Both the position numbers and the translations under genes were made by a program. The notes under the pieces were generated by a model, which worked only from the letters and a program-made list of their open reading frames with translations, was not told the DNA's origin and did no database searches. Shown one piece after another: positions 1 to 9,278 of a stretch of 64,000 nt of DNA (its first letter is position 1; every line of letters starts with the position of its first letter). The stretch is taken from NCBI GenBank assembly GCA_945863875.1, contig CAMBBS010000004.1:62001-126000 (forward strand), given 5' to 3'. This DNA comes from Desulfopila aestuarii DSM 18488. Its GTDB lineage: Bacteria > Desulfobacterota > Desulfobulbia > Desulfobulbales > Desulfocapsaceae.

Positions 1-948
1 CGCACAAGACCTCAAGGCTGGATGGCCCCATCTCTTCGCTCCAGGGTGGACAATGTTTTTACCTGGGCGAAGCGTCTCATCAACTTTGCTCCAGTATCCG
101 GGATTGTCGTTGAAACAGTGCGTTTTGATACGCAGCTCATGCAGAATCCTGAAATTTCAGGTGTTGAATATCAGCAAGGGGAATTGGCCGGATACGAAGC
201 CAGAGAATATCTTTTGGAAAAATGGGGTCGTACGTGCGCTTATTGCGGAACCGGGAATGTGCCTCTGGAGGTAGAGCATATTGTCCCTCGGGTAAAAGGT
301 GGCTCCAACCGGATAAGCAACCTTACCCTTTCTTGCAAACCATGCAATCAGGCCAAAGGCTCAAAGGATATACAAGATTTTTGTGACCCGAAACGGTTAA
401 TCAACATTCTTGCCCGGGCCAAAGCACCGTTAAAGGATGCCGCCGCAATCAATTCGATTCGCTATGCCACCGGCGGCAGGTTGAAGGAATTCGGCCTGCA
501 GGTTTTTTTCTGGTCCGGAGGAAGAACCAAGTATAACCGGATGAACCAAAGCTACGGAAAATCCCATTGGCTTGATGCGGTTTGTGTCGGTGCAACAGGC
601 GGGCGTGTCCATATTCCGCCGGGACTGCAACCTCTCCATGTTTCTGCTACTGGCAGAGGATCACGGCAGATGTGCCGGGTGGATACATATGGTTTTCCTC
701 GAACGTCAGCGAAATCAATAAGAGTTGTCAATGGATTTAAAACCGGGGATCTGGTCAAGGCACTGGTCAACAAAGGCAAAAAGCTCGGGACGTATGTTGG
801 CAGGGTATCTGTGCGAAAGTCCGGCAGTTTCAATATCAAGACAGAAGCGGGTACAATACCGGGGATTTCATGGCAACATTGCTCTCTTTTGCAGCGTGCC
901 GATGGTTACAATTACTACATGGGAGACAGCGTTTCCTCCTCCACCTGA
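1..948 (+). CDS. iscB: IscB-like RNA-guided endonuclease (HNH + RuvC), 5' end outside the window
   Basis: Frame is open from base 1 (RTRPQGWMAPSLRSRVDNVFTWAKRLINFAPV); RuvC-II-like VETVRFDTQLM; HNH motif CAYCG...LEVEHIVPRVKGGSNRISNLTLSCKPCNQAKG; RuvC-III-like KSHWLDAVCVGA. Confidence 0.85.
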   Translation, partial: RTRPQGWMAPSLRSRVDNVFTWAKRLINFAPVSGIVVETVRFDTQLMQNPEISGVEYQQGELAGYEAREYLLEKWGRTCAYCGTGNVPLEVEHIVPRVKGGSNRISNLTLSCKPCNQAKGSKDIQDFCDPKRLINILARAKAPLKDAAAINSIRYATGGRLKEFGLQVFFWSGGRTKYNRMNQSYGKSHWLDAVCVGATGGRVHIPPGLQPLHVSATGRGSRQMCRVDTYGFPRTSAKSIRVVNGFKTGDLVKALVNKGKKLGTYVGRVSVRKSGSFNIKTEAGTIPGISWQHCSLLQRADGYNYYMGDSVSSST

Positions 949-981
949 AGGAAGAGGTCGCCACGCTGTAATTTTAGATGA
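1..981 (+). mobile_element. ISC (IS200/IS605-related) element carrying HNH-positive iscB; right part only
   Basis: Right end ACAGCGT...ACGCTGTAATTTTAGATGA (hairpin) is shared with the elements ending at 10084 and 19776. Confidence 0.7.
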
Positions 982-1193
982 AAACGAAAATTATTGTTGT
1001 GTTGATTTGCTCCTTGTTTTTCTGTGCTTCGCTCACTAATTGCGGCGGAGGCGGTGCTAAAGTCGAAAGTCATGTGAGTACTCAAACTCTGGGTCAGCAG
1101 TTAATCGATCTCGACAGAGCGTTTAAAGAAGGAGTTCTTACTGAGAAGGAATATAAAAATTCCAAACAAGCTTTGCTTAAAAAATACAAATAG
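978..1193 (+). CDS. Small SHOCT-like lipoprotein
   Basis: Signal peptide with lipobox (SLTNC); C-terminal LGQQLIDLDRAFKEGVLTEKEYKNSKQALLKKY resembles SHOCT. Confidence 0.65.
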   Translation: MKTKIIVVLICSLFFCASLTNCGGGGAKVESHVSTQTLGQQLIDLDRAFKEGVLTEKEYKNSKQALLKKYK

Positions 1194-1308
1194 CGTTCGT
1201 GTCCGGCTGGCCCCTTAACATCAGCCGTTTTGACCAGAACATGTGCCAGGAAATCAATGAGCAATCGCAACAAACAAAACCCACTGATTAAACAGAGAGG
1301 AAAAAGCA

Positions 1309-1779
1309 ATGCATAAATTTTTCGGTTTGCTCTTGGTGATCTGGTCCTTCTCCGTTTTAGGTGGTTGTGCCGGAATAATGCGATCCAGCCTGAATCCTCC
1401 GGATGTCAGCCTGCAGACATTCAAGGTGCTGCCGCAACAAGGTGTCGGTCCACGAGTTGAAATTGGACTCCACCTTATAAATCCTAACAGCGAACCCCTC
1501 AATTTTACAGGTATTTACTATACTGTCGATATTGAGGGGTATAAAGTTCTGTCGGGAGTTTCCAACAACCTCCCGACTGTCGAACCCTACGGTGAAGCTG
1601 ATATCTACCTTGAAGCCGGTGTCGATCTGCTTAGCGGTATCAGACTTCTCAGTTCTCTCATGAATGACCCCAGGGACTCCTTCAAATATGGTTTTAAGGC
1701 GAAGTTGGATCCGCGTGGGTATTTACCTGATATTATCCTCCAGGAGGAAGGCGAATTTAATTTGCGGGGTGGTCGATAA
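1309..1779 (+). CDS. LEA type 2 (LEA14/WHy)-like lipoprotein
   Basis: Lipobox LGGC; beta-rich LEA_2-like sequence (VEIGLHLINPNSEPLNFTGIYYTVDIEG); RBS aggaaaa upstream. Confidence 0.65.
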   Translation: MHKFFGLLLVIWSFSVLGGCAGIMRSSLNPPDVSLQTFKVLPQQGVGPRVEIGLHLINPNSEPLNFTGIYYTVDIEGYKVLSGVSNNLPTVEPYGEADIYLEAGVDLLSGIRLLSSLMNDPRDSFKYGFKAKLDPRGYLPDIILQEEGEFNLRGGR

Positions 1780-2399
1780 AAGGGTGTTGAAAAAACACAA
1801 TCTAACTCATAAATTCAGTTAACCGTGAACTGTAAATTCAGCTTTTTCGCCACTATTCCCAATTTTCGGATATGAATATGCAATGCTTACCGAATGTTTA
1901 AAAGGGTTTTATGACCCTTTAAGAATAACCCCAGATCTGTATTGATACTACTGAACGTTCTTTACCGGCAATTCGAATAACGGAACAGATACCTCTTGTA
2001 CATTTTAAGTAATATTAAATCATTATCATGATTATGCGACCTTTTGCTCAGGATACAACGGGAGTTGTCGTGGTTTGACAGTCGATTTCTTTTTTCGTTT
2101 GCCAACCATTTTTATCAACAATAGTGCGATGCTGCTTCGTGTACAGCGAGCCATGGCCGCATTCTCTCGCTAAGATTATTCGTCCATTATAGAGGCTTTA
2201 TGTGTTTTAAGAAACTGTTATTACATCGTTTGTCGTGGTTCCTTGCAACACCTTTTATTACATTACCTTGACAAGCTCCTGGACATATTAAAATCGCGAT
2301 TGAAGTGTCCACCAAAATGTAATACACTGAATACAAAGAATACAAGTAGTACAAAAAGTGGAGGTGAATGTGCATCAAGCTCAAGGCTTGCTAAGAGAA

Positions 2400-2469
2400 A
2401 GCTAACGTGTAGTTAACCGGCGCAGGCGGCTTTATTATCGCCTGTGGCCGAGTTAAGCGACGTTATGCC
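2400..2469 (-). repeat. attC-like integron recombination site (solo)
   Basis: Imperfect palindrome GCTAACGTGTAGTTAACCGGCGCAGGCG-ctttattat-CGCCTGTGGCCGAGTTAAGCGACGTTATGCC: AACGT/ACGTT outer arms, GTTAACCGGC/GCCGaGTTAA with one unpaired base, CAGGCG/CGCCTG inner stem. Confidence 0.6.
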
Positions 2470-2482
2470 ATAGCCATAGTTT

Positions 2483-2824
2483 TCACTTAAGTTTGACAGT
2501 AACAAAATATGAAGCATTTGAATAACCTGTGATGAGCGTCAAGATACCTTCATTTTTCTGATCATAATTATCAATCATTTCTTCTAATTGAGCATGAGAG
2601 TTTGGGGCATCAAACACATTCAGTATTTCTTCTTTTGTTCTATAATCATGCTCATTGGGAAGTCCTTTTTCGATGACATCACTTGCATGAACTAACAAAG
2701 CCCCTCTACCCTTTAAAAGGTAGCACTCTTTATATAGCTTCGAAAGTAGCGCTAATTTTGAATCAAGAATTGATAACGCTTGATCTCTGTGAGTAATTGC
2801 TGACATGTTGTTTGATAAATCCAT
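2483..2824 (-). CDS. Hypothetical protein, probable integron cassette ORF
   Basis: 113 aa ORF whose 3' end lies about 14 nt from the attC-like site, the normal cassette arrangement. Confidence 0.45.
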   Translation of the reverse strand: MDLSNNMSAITHRDQALSILDSKLALLSKLYKECYLLKGRGALLVHASDVIEKGLPNEHDYRTKEEILNVFDAPNSHAQLEEMIDNYDQKNEGILTLITGYSNASYFVTVKLK

Positions 2825-3089
2825 TCTACGTTTGCCCTTTTGGGATGGTTGTGTTCGTGATACGCAAATAACAAGTGATTCTGCTGGTTACGCTGTATAA
2901 TCTCCCCGGCTTGTGCAGGGGCGGGTGCATGTTTCCAGAATCTCTTCGGAAGATTGTAGAATCATTTGACCCGGAAGGCGCTGCCGACCGAGATATCAAA
3001 GTCAACATCTCGTAGTGTAGCGTTTTATCGAATGTAGCGCCTGCTGGATGATAATGCAATTGGTCTAATTGGATTAGACACCAAAGAGG

Positions 3090-3810
3090 TGTAATTAAAG
3101 AATATTTAAATTCTTGAAATGGATTCGTCAGCTTCCTGTAAAGCGTGTTGAGTCCGTTCTTGATTCCGGCAATAAGGCTCGCCTGTCTCTTGATCTCCGG
3201 ATTGGCAATATCCTGACGATCGCTTTCAACCAATTGAAAACCGACATGATAATGGAATGGGTGGCGATCATGGAGATGCTTGAAGGTGTTTTTAGACGCC
3301 CCCCAGCGGCTGAGGGTCGCGGTGGCACATTCCTGCGTGTTCATCTCCATGCCGCCGGTCCAGGCAAGTCCACTTGCCATGCGTCTGCTGGTTTTGTTCC
3401 ACACAAAGATACACCTGGGCGTCACATTATGCCGATCAGGTTCCGAGTTAACGGTGAATGTCTTTTCCTCCACAAAGACACCGTGGTGCTTGTCATTGAA
3501 GACAAACTCCGCGCCTCTGACAGCGAAAAAAATCCTCCAGTAAAAACCGTGCCACCCGTTGCCGGGCCGCGCTGTTAAATCACTCCCAGACCTCAGGCCT
3601 GCACGGAATCCGCTTTATCCCCAGCACAATCCCGGCTTCGCGCGACCGCACATTTTTCAACAGCTCGAGGGAGCCGATATTGCCTGCTGTCATCAAGACA
3701 AAGACCATGAAGATCCTGTAGGTCGACCCAAAAGAGCCCATCACCAGCTCAAGCCAATTTCATTGCCTGGCCAAGGTCATCATAGACAGAAAAGTCCCGG
3801 GGCAACACCT
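3090..3810 (-). pseudogene. Degenerate transposase (DDE-type putative transposase) with frameshifts and internal deletion
   Basis: Minus-strand fragments in different frames: VYDDLGQAMKLA; MGSFGSTYRIFMVFVLMTAGNIGSLELLKNVRSREAGIVLGIKRIPCRPEVWE; EFVFNDKHHGVFVEEKTFTVNSEPDRHNV...IFVWNKTSRRMASGLAWTGG; CATATLSRWGASKNTFKHLHDRHPFHYHVGF. Confidence 0.6.
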
Positions 3811-3827
3811 CTTTTCCCAGTCATCCC

Positions 3828-4970
3828 TTGCCGGGAGATGATGAACAAAGGAACGCTTATTCGATCCACGAAGGGGTGGAGCGTTGCCGCGCATCTTTTT
3901 CCTCCCGAAAACACCGAAAACGAGTGTCGGTGAAATCCCGCTTGCTGCAGTTCAACACCCTCAAAAAAATAATCCCCATACCGGCAGTCCTCGATGACAA
4001 AGGACTGCTGGACACCTTTAAAAGGCAGGGAGGCCGGCTGGTTGGCCCGTGTCCCCTGCAGGGTGGTGACAATCCCAACGCCTTTGTTGTCAGTCTCGAC
4101 AAGAACCTGTGGTATTGCTTTACCGGCTGCAACGGTGGTGATATTGTTGACCTGGTCCACAGGCTTGACGGCAAAAACGTCCAGCAGACCCTGCACTACC
4201 TGAGAACACGTGCAGAGTGTTGGCAGACCCGGCTCTCCCTGCCTCCAGTTCGCCGGCAACCTTTTAAGCCGTTTTTCGGAAAACTTGTGCTTGATCACTG
4301 TGCCCTCTGGCTTCAACACAAAGGCATCACTCCTCAAACAGCTGCTCTCTTTGACGTCGGCGCCTATGGCGGCAAAGGTTTCCTGGCCGATTCCATTGCA
4401 ATCAGGCGGCATGATGTACACGGTCATCCCCTCGGGTACCGGCCAGGCGGTTGCTCTCTGCAACAATAAACAGATATGGCAAATAGCAGTTTCCTCCCGC
4501 CTTCCGCAAAAGCACCACGCTCTACAATTACCACCGCCTGGCAAGACCACTCCCGAACAGCATGGTGATCACCGAATGTCCATGGAGTGTCATGAGACTC
4601 CATCAACTCAATATCGCCGCAGTTGCCCTCCTCGGCATTCAACTCTCCAGCAGCCAATGTGAATTGTTTGACAACGTCAAAGATATCGTGCTGATGCTCG
4701 ATGGAGATGACGCCGGCATGAAAGCGACCCATCGGATAAAAATGGCATTGCAAAGCAGAGAAAAAACAATATTCACCCAATCTTTTTACCGGCATGGGCC
4801 GATCCAGACGATCTTGCCGACGATGAACTACAGGCAGAAGTGAAGCCATTTCATATCGTTCCATTCCATTATCCCTATAGGGTTGCGCTCGGAACGGAAC
4901 AGGTTGGTTGGTGCTTACGCACCTTCCATGACACGGAATTTACAACATGGGAGGCTGCCGGGCGTGCAAC
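3828..4970 (+). pseudogene. Frameshifted CHC2 zinc-finger/Toprim primase-like gene
   Basis: CHC2-like CPLQGGDNPNAFVVSLDKNLWYCFTGCNGGDIVDLVHRLDG in one frame; Toprim-like VALLGIQLSSSQCELFDNVKDIVLMLDGDDAGMKAT in another (ORF 4562..4843); third shift before DDLADDELQAEVKPFHIVPFHYPYR. Confidence 0.65.
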
Positions 4971-4974
4971 GTAA

Positions 4975-5049
4975 CCAGCGGTGAGAATCGAGAGGTTCAC
5001 CCACCGTTCTGGGAGAGACCGGAGGTGAGATTCTTCCGGCCCACTCACC
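4975..5049 (+). ncRNA. Group II intron 3' fragment (domains V-VI), no intron-encoded RT in window
   Basis: AGCGGTGA-GAATC-GAGA-GGTTC-ACC-CACCGTTCT: AGC/GTT triad pairing, GNRA tetraloop, about 34-nt D5 architecture; then D6-like GACCGGAGGTGAGATTCTTCCGGCC and CACTCACC. Confidence 0.6.
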
Positions 5050-5760
5050 ACAGCTGTCGCTCCATCCTTTACCGGAATCTCCATGAGGATGGCTGTAGAA
5101 TCTCGAAAAGCTAGGGTCCGGAAAACATCACCCGACTACGGAGATTTGCTGTCGGCCTTCTCAAAAGTGCCGGCGTATCTATAATGTTCAAAGAAAATAG
5201 CAAAGTGCACACGGTCTCAATCTGTCTTGTCTTTTGGCAGGGGCAATTTATTGATGAAAATTAATGTTAAAATAATAATCAGTCTTCCCTTGAATCTCTC
5301 TTTGAGAGAATTATATATTTTATTCATGCAGACATCGTTAATGCATCCTGGCAATAGGAAAAAGTAATCGACACATTTAAGCTGTCATTAAATCAAAATG
5401 TATCGCATTACCGTAACAAAGACGAAATTGGCCTGTTTTCTTGACGCAGATCGCCCAGTAATGATGTCATGGCTAGGATAATCAGCCAGTCAGGATTGTC
5501 GATTGCGACAGAGGTACATCGCTGCATAACGCTGTGATTCTGCGGTCTCAGGTCCTGAGCAGATACTATCTCAACAACGCCCTGGATTTTCGAGATGGTT
5601 TTTGATCAAGGCGAACAAGACCCGGAAGGTTTCATCCCAAAAAGGGGCAGGCGTTTGGCCTGCCACCAGGATTCTTATATATGTGATTGCAAAGTGAGGA
5701 TAACAGTGACTTGACCAGTGGTACTCAATGGTCGCCAACCGGTTCTAAAAGGAGAAGCAA

Positions 5761-7683
5761 ATGCCCACCTATTTACACCCGGGAGTTTATGTCGAGGAGA
5801 TTCCGAGCGGTGCCAAGCCGATCGAAGGAGTTGGAACATCCACCGCTGCCTTTGTCGGCTACACGACCAAAGGACCGATGGCGGAACCAATCCTGATCTT
5901 CAAATGGGATGCCTACGATGATCAGTTCGGCGGGCTTCGTGACACTGGAAAGTTGGCTCAGGGGGACCCGATGGGGTTCGCTGTGTACAATTTTTTCCTC
6001 AATGGCGGGACCGCCGCCTACATTGTCCGAGTCACCGTGGAAGATTCGGCCGATCCGGCCGTTGGATTCCTGGTCAATCCCAATGATTCTAGCCAGATAA
6101 TCGAGTTTACTGCAACCAATGCGGGTGAGTGGGGCAATGACCTGGAGCTGCGTTTTGCTTTAAAAAATGACAGTGCCACCCACTTTACCCTGAAGGTTGG
6201 GGTTTTGGACGACGATGCAGAATTCAAGGAAATCGAGCGGTTTACCGATTTAACCGTGGCCGATGACAGCGCCGCCGATTTCATTGAGAGCAAGGTCAAT
6301 GACGCCTCACAACTGGTGCAGGTTGAGGTTAAGGATATTTCTCCCTACCTGCTGGGAATCAGCACCAGCCAGGATTTGAGCGCGCTGACCGACTTCAGTG
6401 GTCTGAACGACAAAACCATGACTGTTACTGTGGATACGAGCGCTGCCCGCACGGTTACTTTTGCCACCGATGATTTTGACGGAACCAGCAGTCTGGCCGA
6501 TGTCGCGACGAAGATTCAGTCATTGGTTCGCGGCAGTGTCGTCGCCAACGCTGCGGTTCGAGACTTTTCTTGCGCAGTGAAGAATGCTCAGTTGGTGCTG
6601 ACCTCCGGTACGCACCTGGCCGCTTCAGCGGTGGCGGTGACAGGTCCGGGGGATGTCACTGATGCCTCGATCGATCTGCTTCTCGGCGCTGCCAACGACG
6701 GCACCGAGCAGACCGGGCAGGAATCTCTGAACCTGCTGCTCGCAGCCGCGGCCGACGAAGTCTCCCTGGGTGGAGGGACCAACGGCACGCTACCTGACAA
6801 AGCGGCCTATGACTCTGTCTTCAGTGCGTTTGAAAAATACCGCGATATCAGCATTATATGTCTGCCTGGTCAGACCTGGAATTCTGTAGGCGAGCAGGCC
6901 ATTATCGATGCCGCTGTGGCCCACGCCGAGAAGATGAAGAGCCGTATGGTTATCATCGATCCACCGGTGGGAACCGAATTAAAAACCGAAAAGAGCGTCG
7001 TTGATCTCGGTTTCAAACCCAAGACCTATTCGGTTGTCTACTATCCCTGGGCCAAGGTGGCCAATCCCTTCTACAATGCCGAAACCAATCCGGGGGTACC
7101 GGTCACCCTGCTGGTCGGGCCAAGCAGTTTTGCCGCCGGTATCTGGGCCAAAATCGACGGCAAGCGCGGGGTATGGAAAGCACCCGCCGGAGTGGAAACC
7201 TCATTGCAGGGCGTCGCTGGCCTGCAGTACCTGGTGGAAGATGGCGAGCAGGACAGCCTGAACCCGCTCGGCATCAATTGTCTGCGTCGGATGCCTGGTT
7301 TCGGGCCGGTTGTTTGGGGGACGCGTACCCTGGCGACCAAGGCTGATCCAGAGTGGCGCTACGTACCGGTGCGGCGCACGGCAATCATGATCGAGCAGAG
7401 CATTTTCAACGGTATCCAGTGGGCTGTGTTCGAACCGAATAACCACAATCTCTGGGCATCTTTGCGGGCCAACGTCGGTTCGTTTATGGACGGTCTGTTC
7501 CGGGCGGGTGCATTTCAGGGTGAGAAAGCCTCTGATGGCTATTTCGTGAGGTGTGGTCTGGGCGATACCATGACCCAGGGTGATATCGATCGTGGCCAGG
7601 TTATTGTGATTGTCGGATTTGCCCCGCTGAAACCTGCCGAGTTCGTGATTGTCCGGATTCAGCAAAAAGTTGCTCAACAATAA
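5761..7683 (+). CDS. Contractile tail sheath protein (CIS/eCIS)
   Basis: N-terminal MPTYLHPGVYVEEIPSGAKPIEGVGTSTAAFVGYTTKGP and C-terminal WRYVPVRRTAIMIEQSIFNGIQWAVFEPNN are sheath hallmarks. Confidence 0.95.
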   Translation: MPTYLHPGVYVEEIPSGAKPIEGVGTSTAAFVGYTTKGPMAEPILIFKWDAYDDQFGGLRDTGKLAQGDPMGFAVYNFFLNGGTAAYIVRVTVEDSADPAVGFLVNPNDSSQIIEFTATNAGEWGNDLELRFALKNDSATHFTLKVGVLDDDAEFKEIERFTDLTVADDSAADFIESKVNDASQLVQVEVKDISPYLLGISTSQDLSALTDFSGLNDKTMTVTVDTSAARTVTFATDDFDGTSSLADVATKIQSLVRGSVVANAAVRDFSCAVKNAQLVLTSGTHLAASAVAVTGPGDVTDASIDLLLGAANDGTEQTGQESLNLLLAAAADEVSLGGGTNGTLPDKAAYDSVFSAFEKYRDISIICLPGQTWNSVGEQAIIDAAVAHAEKMKSRMVIIDPPVGTELKTEKSVVDLGFKPKTYSVVYYPWAKVANPFYNAETNPGVPVTLLVGPSSFAAGIWAKIDGKRGVWKAPAGVETSLQGVAGLQYLVEDGEQDSLNPLGINCLRRMPGFGPVVWGTRTLATKADPEWRYVPVRRTAIMIEQSIFNGIQWAVFEPNNHNLWASLRANVGSFMDGLFRAGAFQGEKASDGYFVRCGLGDTMTQGDIDRGQVIVIVGFAPLKPAEFVIVRIQQKVAQQ

Positions 7684-7695
7684 AGGAGGATAAGG

Positions 7696-8205
7696 ATGGC
7701 TGCTCCCCTTTTTCCCGTAAACGCACATCGTCACGATCCCTATCGCACCTTCAAGTTCCAGGTAGTCATCGACGGCCAGGTGGTCGCCGGCTTGTCAAAA
7801 ATGGGTGCCCTTAAGAAAAAGACCGAGCCGGTCAAATGGCGATCATCCAACGATCAGTCGCATGAACGGATCATGCCCGGCGGCACCAGCTACGAGCCGG
7901 TTTCGCTCGAACAGGGCCTGACCCATGATCCGGTGTTTGAAAACTGGGCCAACCTGGTGAATAATATCGAGGGTGATGGCGGCATATCGTTAAAGAATTT
8001 TCGCAAAGACCTGATCATCAATGTCCTTAATCTACAGGGGCAGGTGGCAATTTCGTACAAGCTTTTTCGCGCCTGGGTTTCCGAGTACCAGGGGTTGCCC
8101 GGTCTTGATGCTCGCAGTATGAATACGGTAGGGATTCAGACTATTACCCTGCAGCATGAAGGCTGGGAGCGTGACACCAGTGTTGCTGAGCCGACGGAGG
8201 GCTGA
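7696..8205 (+). CDS. Tail tube protein (gp19/Pvc1-like)
   Basis: DPYRTFKFQVVIDGQVVAGLSKMGALKKKTEPVKWRSSNDQSHERIMPGGTSYEPVSLEQGLTHDPVFENWANLV typical of tube family. Confidence 0.93.
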   Translation: MAAPLFPVNAHRHDPYRTFKFQVVIDGQVVAGLSKMGALKKKTEPVKWRSSNDQSHERIMPGGTSYEPVSLEQGLTHDPVFENWANLVNNIEGDGGISLKNFRKDLIINVLNLQGQVAISYKLFRAWVSEYQGLPGLDARSMNTVGIQTITLQHEGWERDTSVAEPTEG

Positions 8206-9035
8206 TGCCGCTGCCCGGTGGACTTTGGCATAACGACCAGTGCTACCGTGAGTTTGGCTTTCGCCCCCTGACCGGGGCGGTTGAACTTGCGGTGAGTGAG
8301 GCTTCGCAGTTCGTCGGCACCCGGCCCGAGGCAGTCACGGACCTGCTCCAGGCAAGCCTGGGGCATCTTGGTGGGCTGGAACCGGACACTGTGCTTATCG
8401 ATACCCTGAGCGTTGGGGATCGACATTTCCTTACCACACGCCTGTTTGCTTGGCTCGGTAAAGATGAGGCATGGTTTACGGTGGACTGCCAGGCCTGTAA
8501 TGCTCACTTTGACTTTCCGCTGCGTTTCTCCTCGCTGCCGGTTAAACCGGCGGGGCCGTCCTATCCCTTCTGCGAAACAATTCTTGGGGCAGGGACATTC
8601 AAGTGGCGCGTCCCCAACGGTGCGGACCAGAAAGTCCTGGCGCTTCTGCCAGAAAATGCAGATACGGTCCGGGTCCTCCTGCAGCACTGCCTGGTCGAGG
8701 GAAAAACCGCTGCGGGGGGTGTCGCTCTGGATCGGCTGATCGCCGACTTAACCGACCTGGAAATTGCCCAGGTTGAGGCCGCACTTGAAGGCCAGGCGCC
8801 CGAAGTGGCTACCCTGGCGCAAGCAACCTGCCCGGGCTGTTTCCGGGTGAATATGATTCAAATTGATCCGTTCCTTTATCTTAACGCGCCGTTCCAGGGG
8901 ATAAGCACCGACGTTCATCGAATCGCTTCTGTGTATCACTGGAGCGAGGCGGAGATCCTGTCGCTCCCCAGCCAACGGCGTCAACGCTATCTCGACCTGA
9001 TTGACCGGGAACGGGGGGCAACTACCCCGCCCTGA
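8205..9035 (+). CDS. CIS-associated baseplate/assembly protein with two CxxC pairs; last codons come from the ISC left end
   Basis: DCQACNAHFDFP and ATCPGCFRVNM; between tube and downstream CIS genes; C-terminal ATTPP* encoded by the element's left hairpin. Confidence 0.6.
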   Translation: MPLPGGLWHNDQCYREFGFRPLTGAVELAVSEASQFVGTRPEAVTDLLQASLGHLGGLEPDTVLIDTLSVGDRHFLTTRLFAWLGKDEAWFTVDCQACNAHFDFPLRFSSLPVKPAGPSYPFCETILGAGTFKWRVPNGADQKVLALLPENADTVRVLLQHCLVEGKTAAGGVALDRLIADLTDLEIAQVEAALEGQAPEVATLAQATCPGCFRVNMIQIDPFLYLNAPFQGISTDVHRIASVYHWSEAEILSLPSQRRQRYLDLIDRERGATTPP

Positions 9036-9278
9036 AGGGCGGAGCGTGTGCAAGCAAGTTCCTCTGTTGACCAGGCACAGCCAGGGCCGTAAGGCTAACG
9101 GGCTACGTTAAGAAAGAAGAGAGAGGCACTCTGGAATGCTCCACCAGTTCCAGGCTCTGCGGCAAGTGGTTCAACAGGTTGAAGGGGTTAAGCCAGTGGT
9201 GCTGGTACAAAACCTTTCATTACCATTGCCGGGGTGGTTTTTACTCGCGAAAGTGAAGAATTTTAAAGGTAACTTTCA
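9019..9278 (+). ncRNA. omega-RNA/HEARO-like RNA upstream of iscB
   Basis: About 260 nt conserved noncoding leader nearly identical to 18670..18929, ending a few bases before the iscB start; position and length as in IscB systems. Confidence 0.7.

Noticed and set aside
1895-1930. Inverted repeat TTAAAAGGGTtttatgACCCTTTAA as a terminator
   Set aside because: Stem is present but there is no T tract and no clear relation to a gene end; left unassigned.
3780-4550. 256 aa minus-strand ORF
   Set aside because: Antisense shadow of the primase pseudogene; the plus strand carries recognisable CHC2 motifs.
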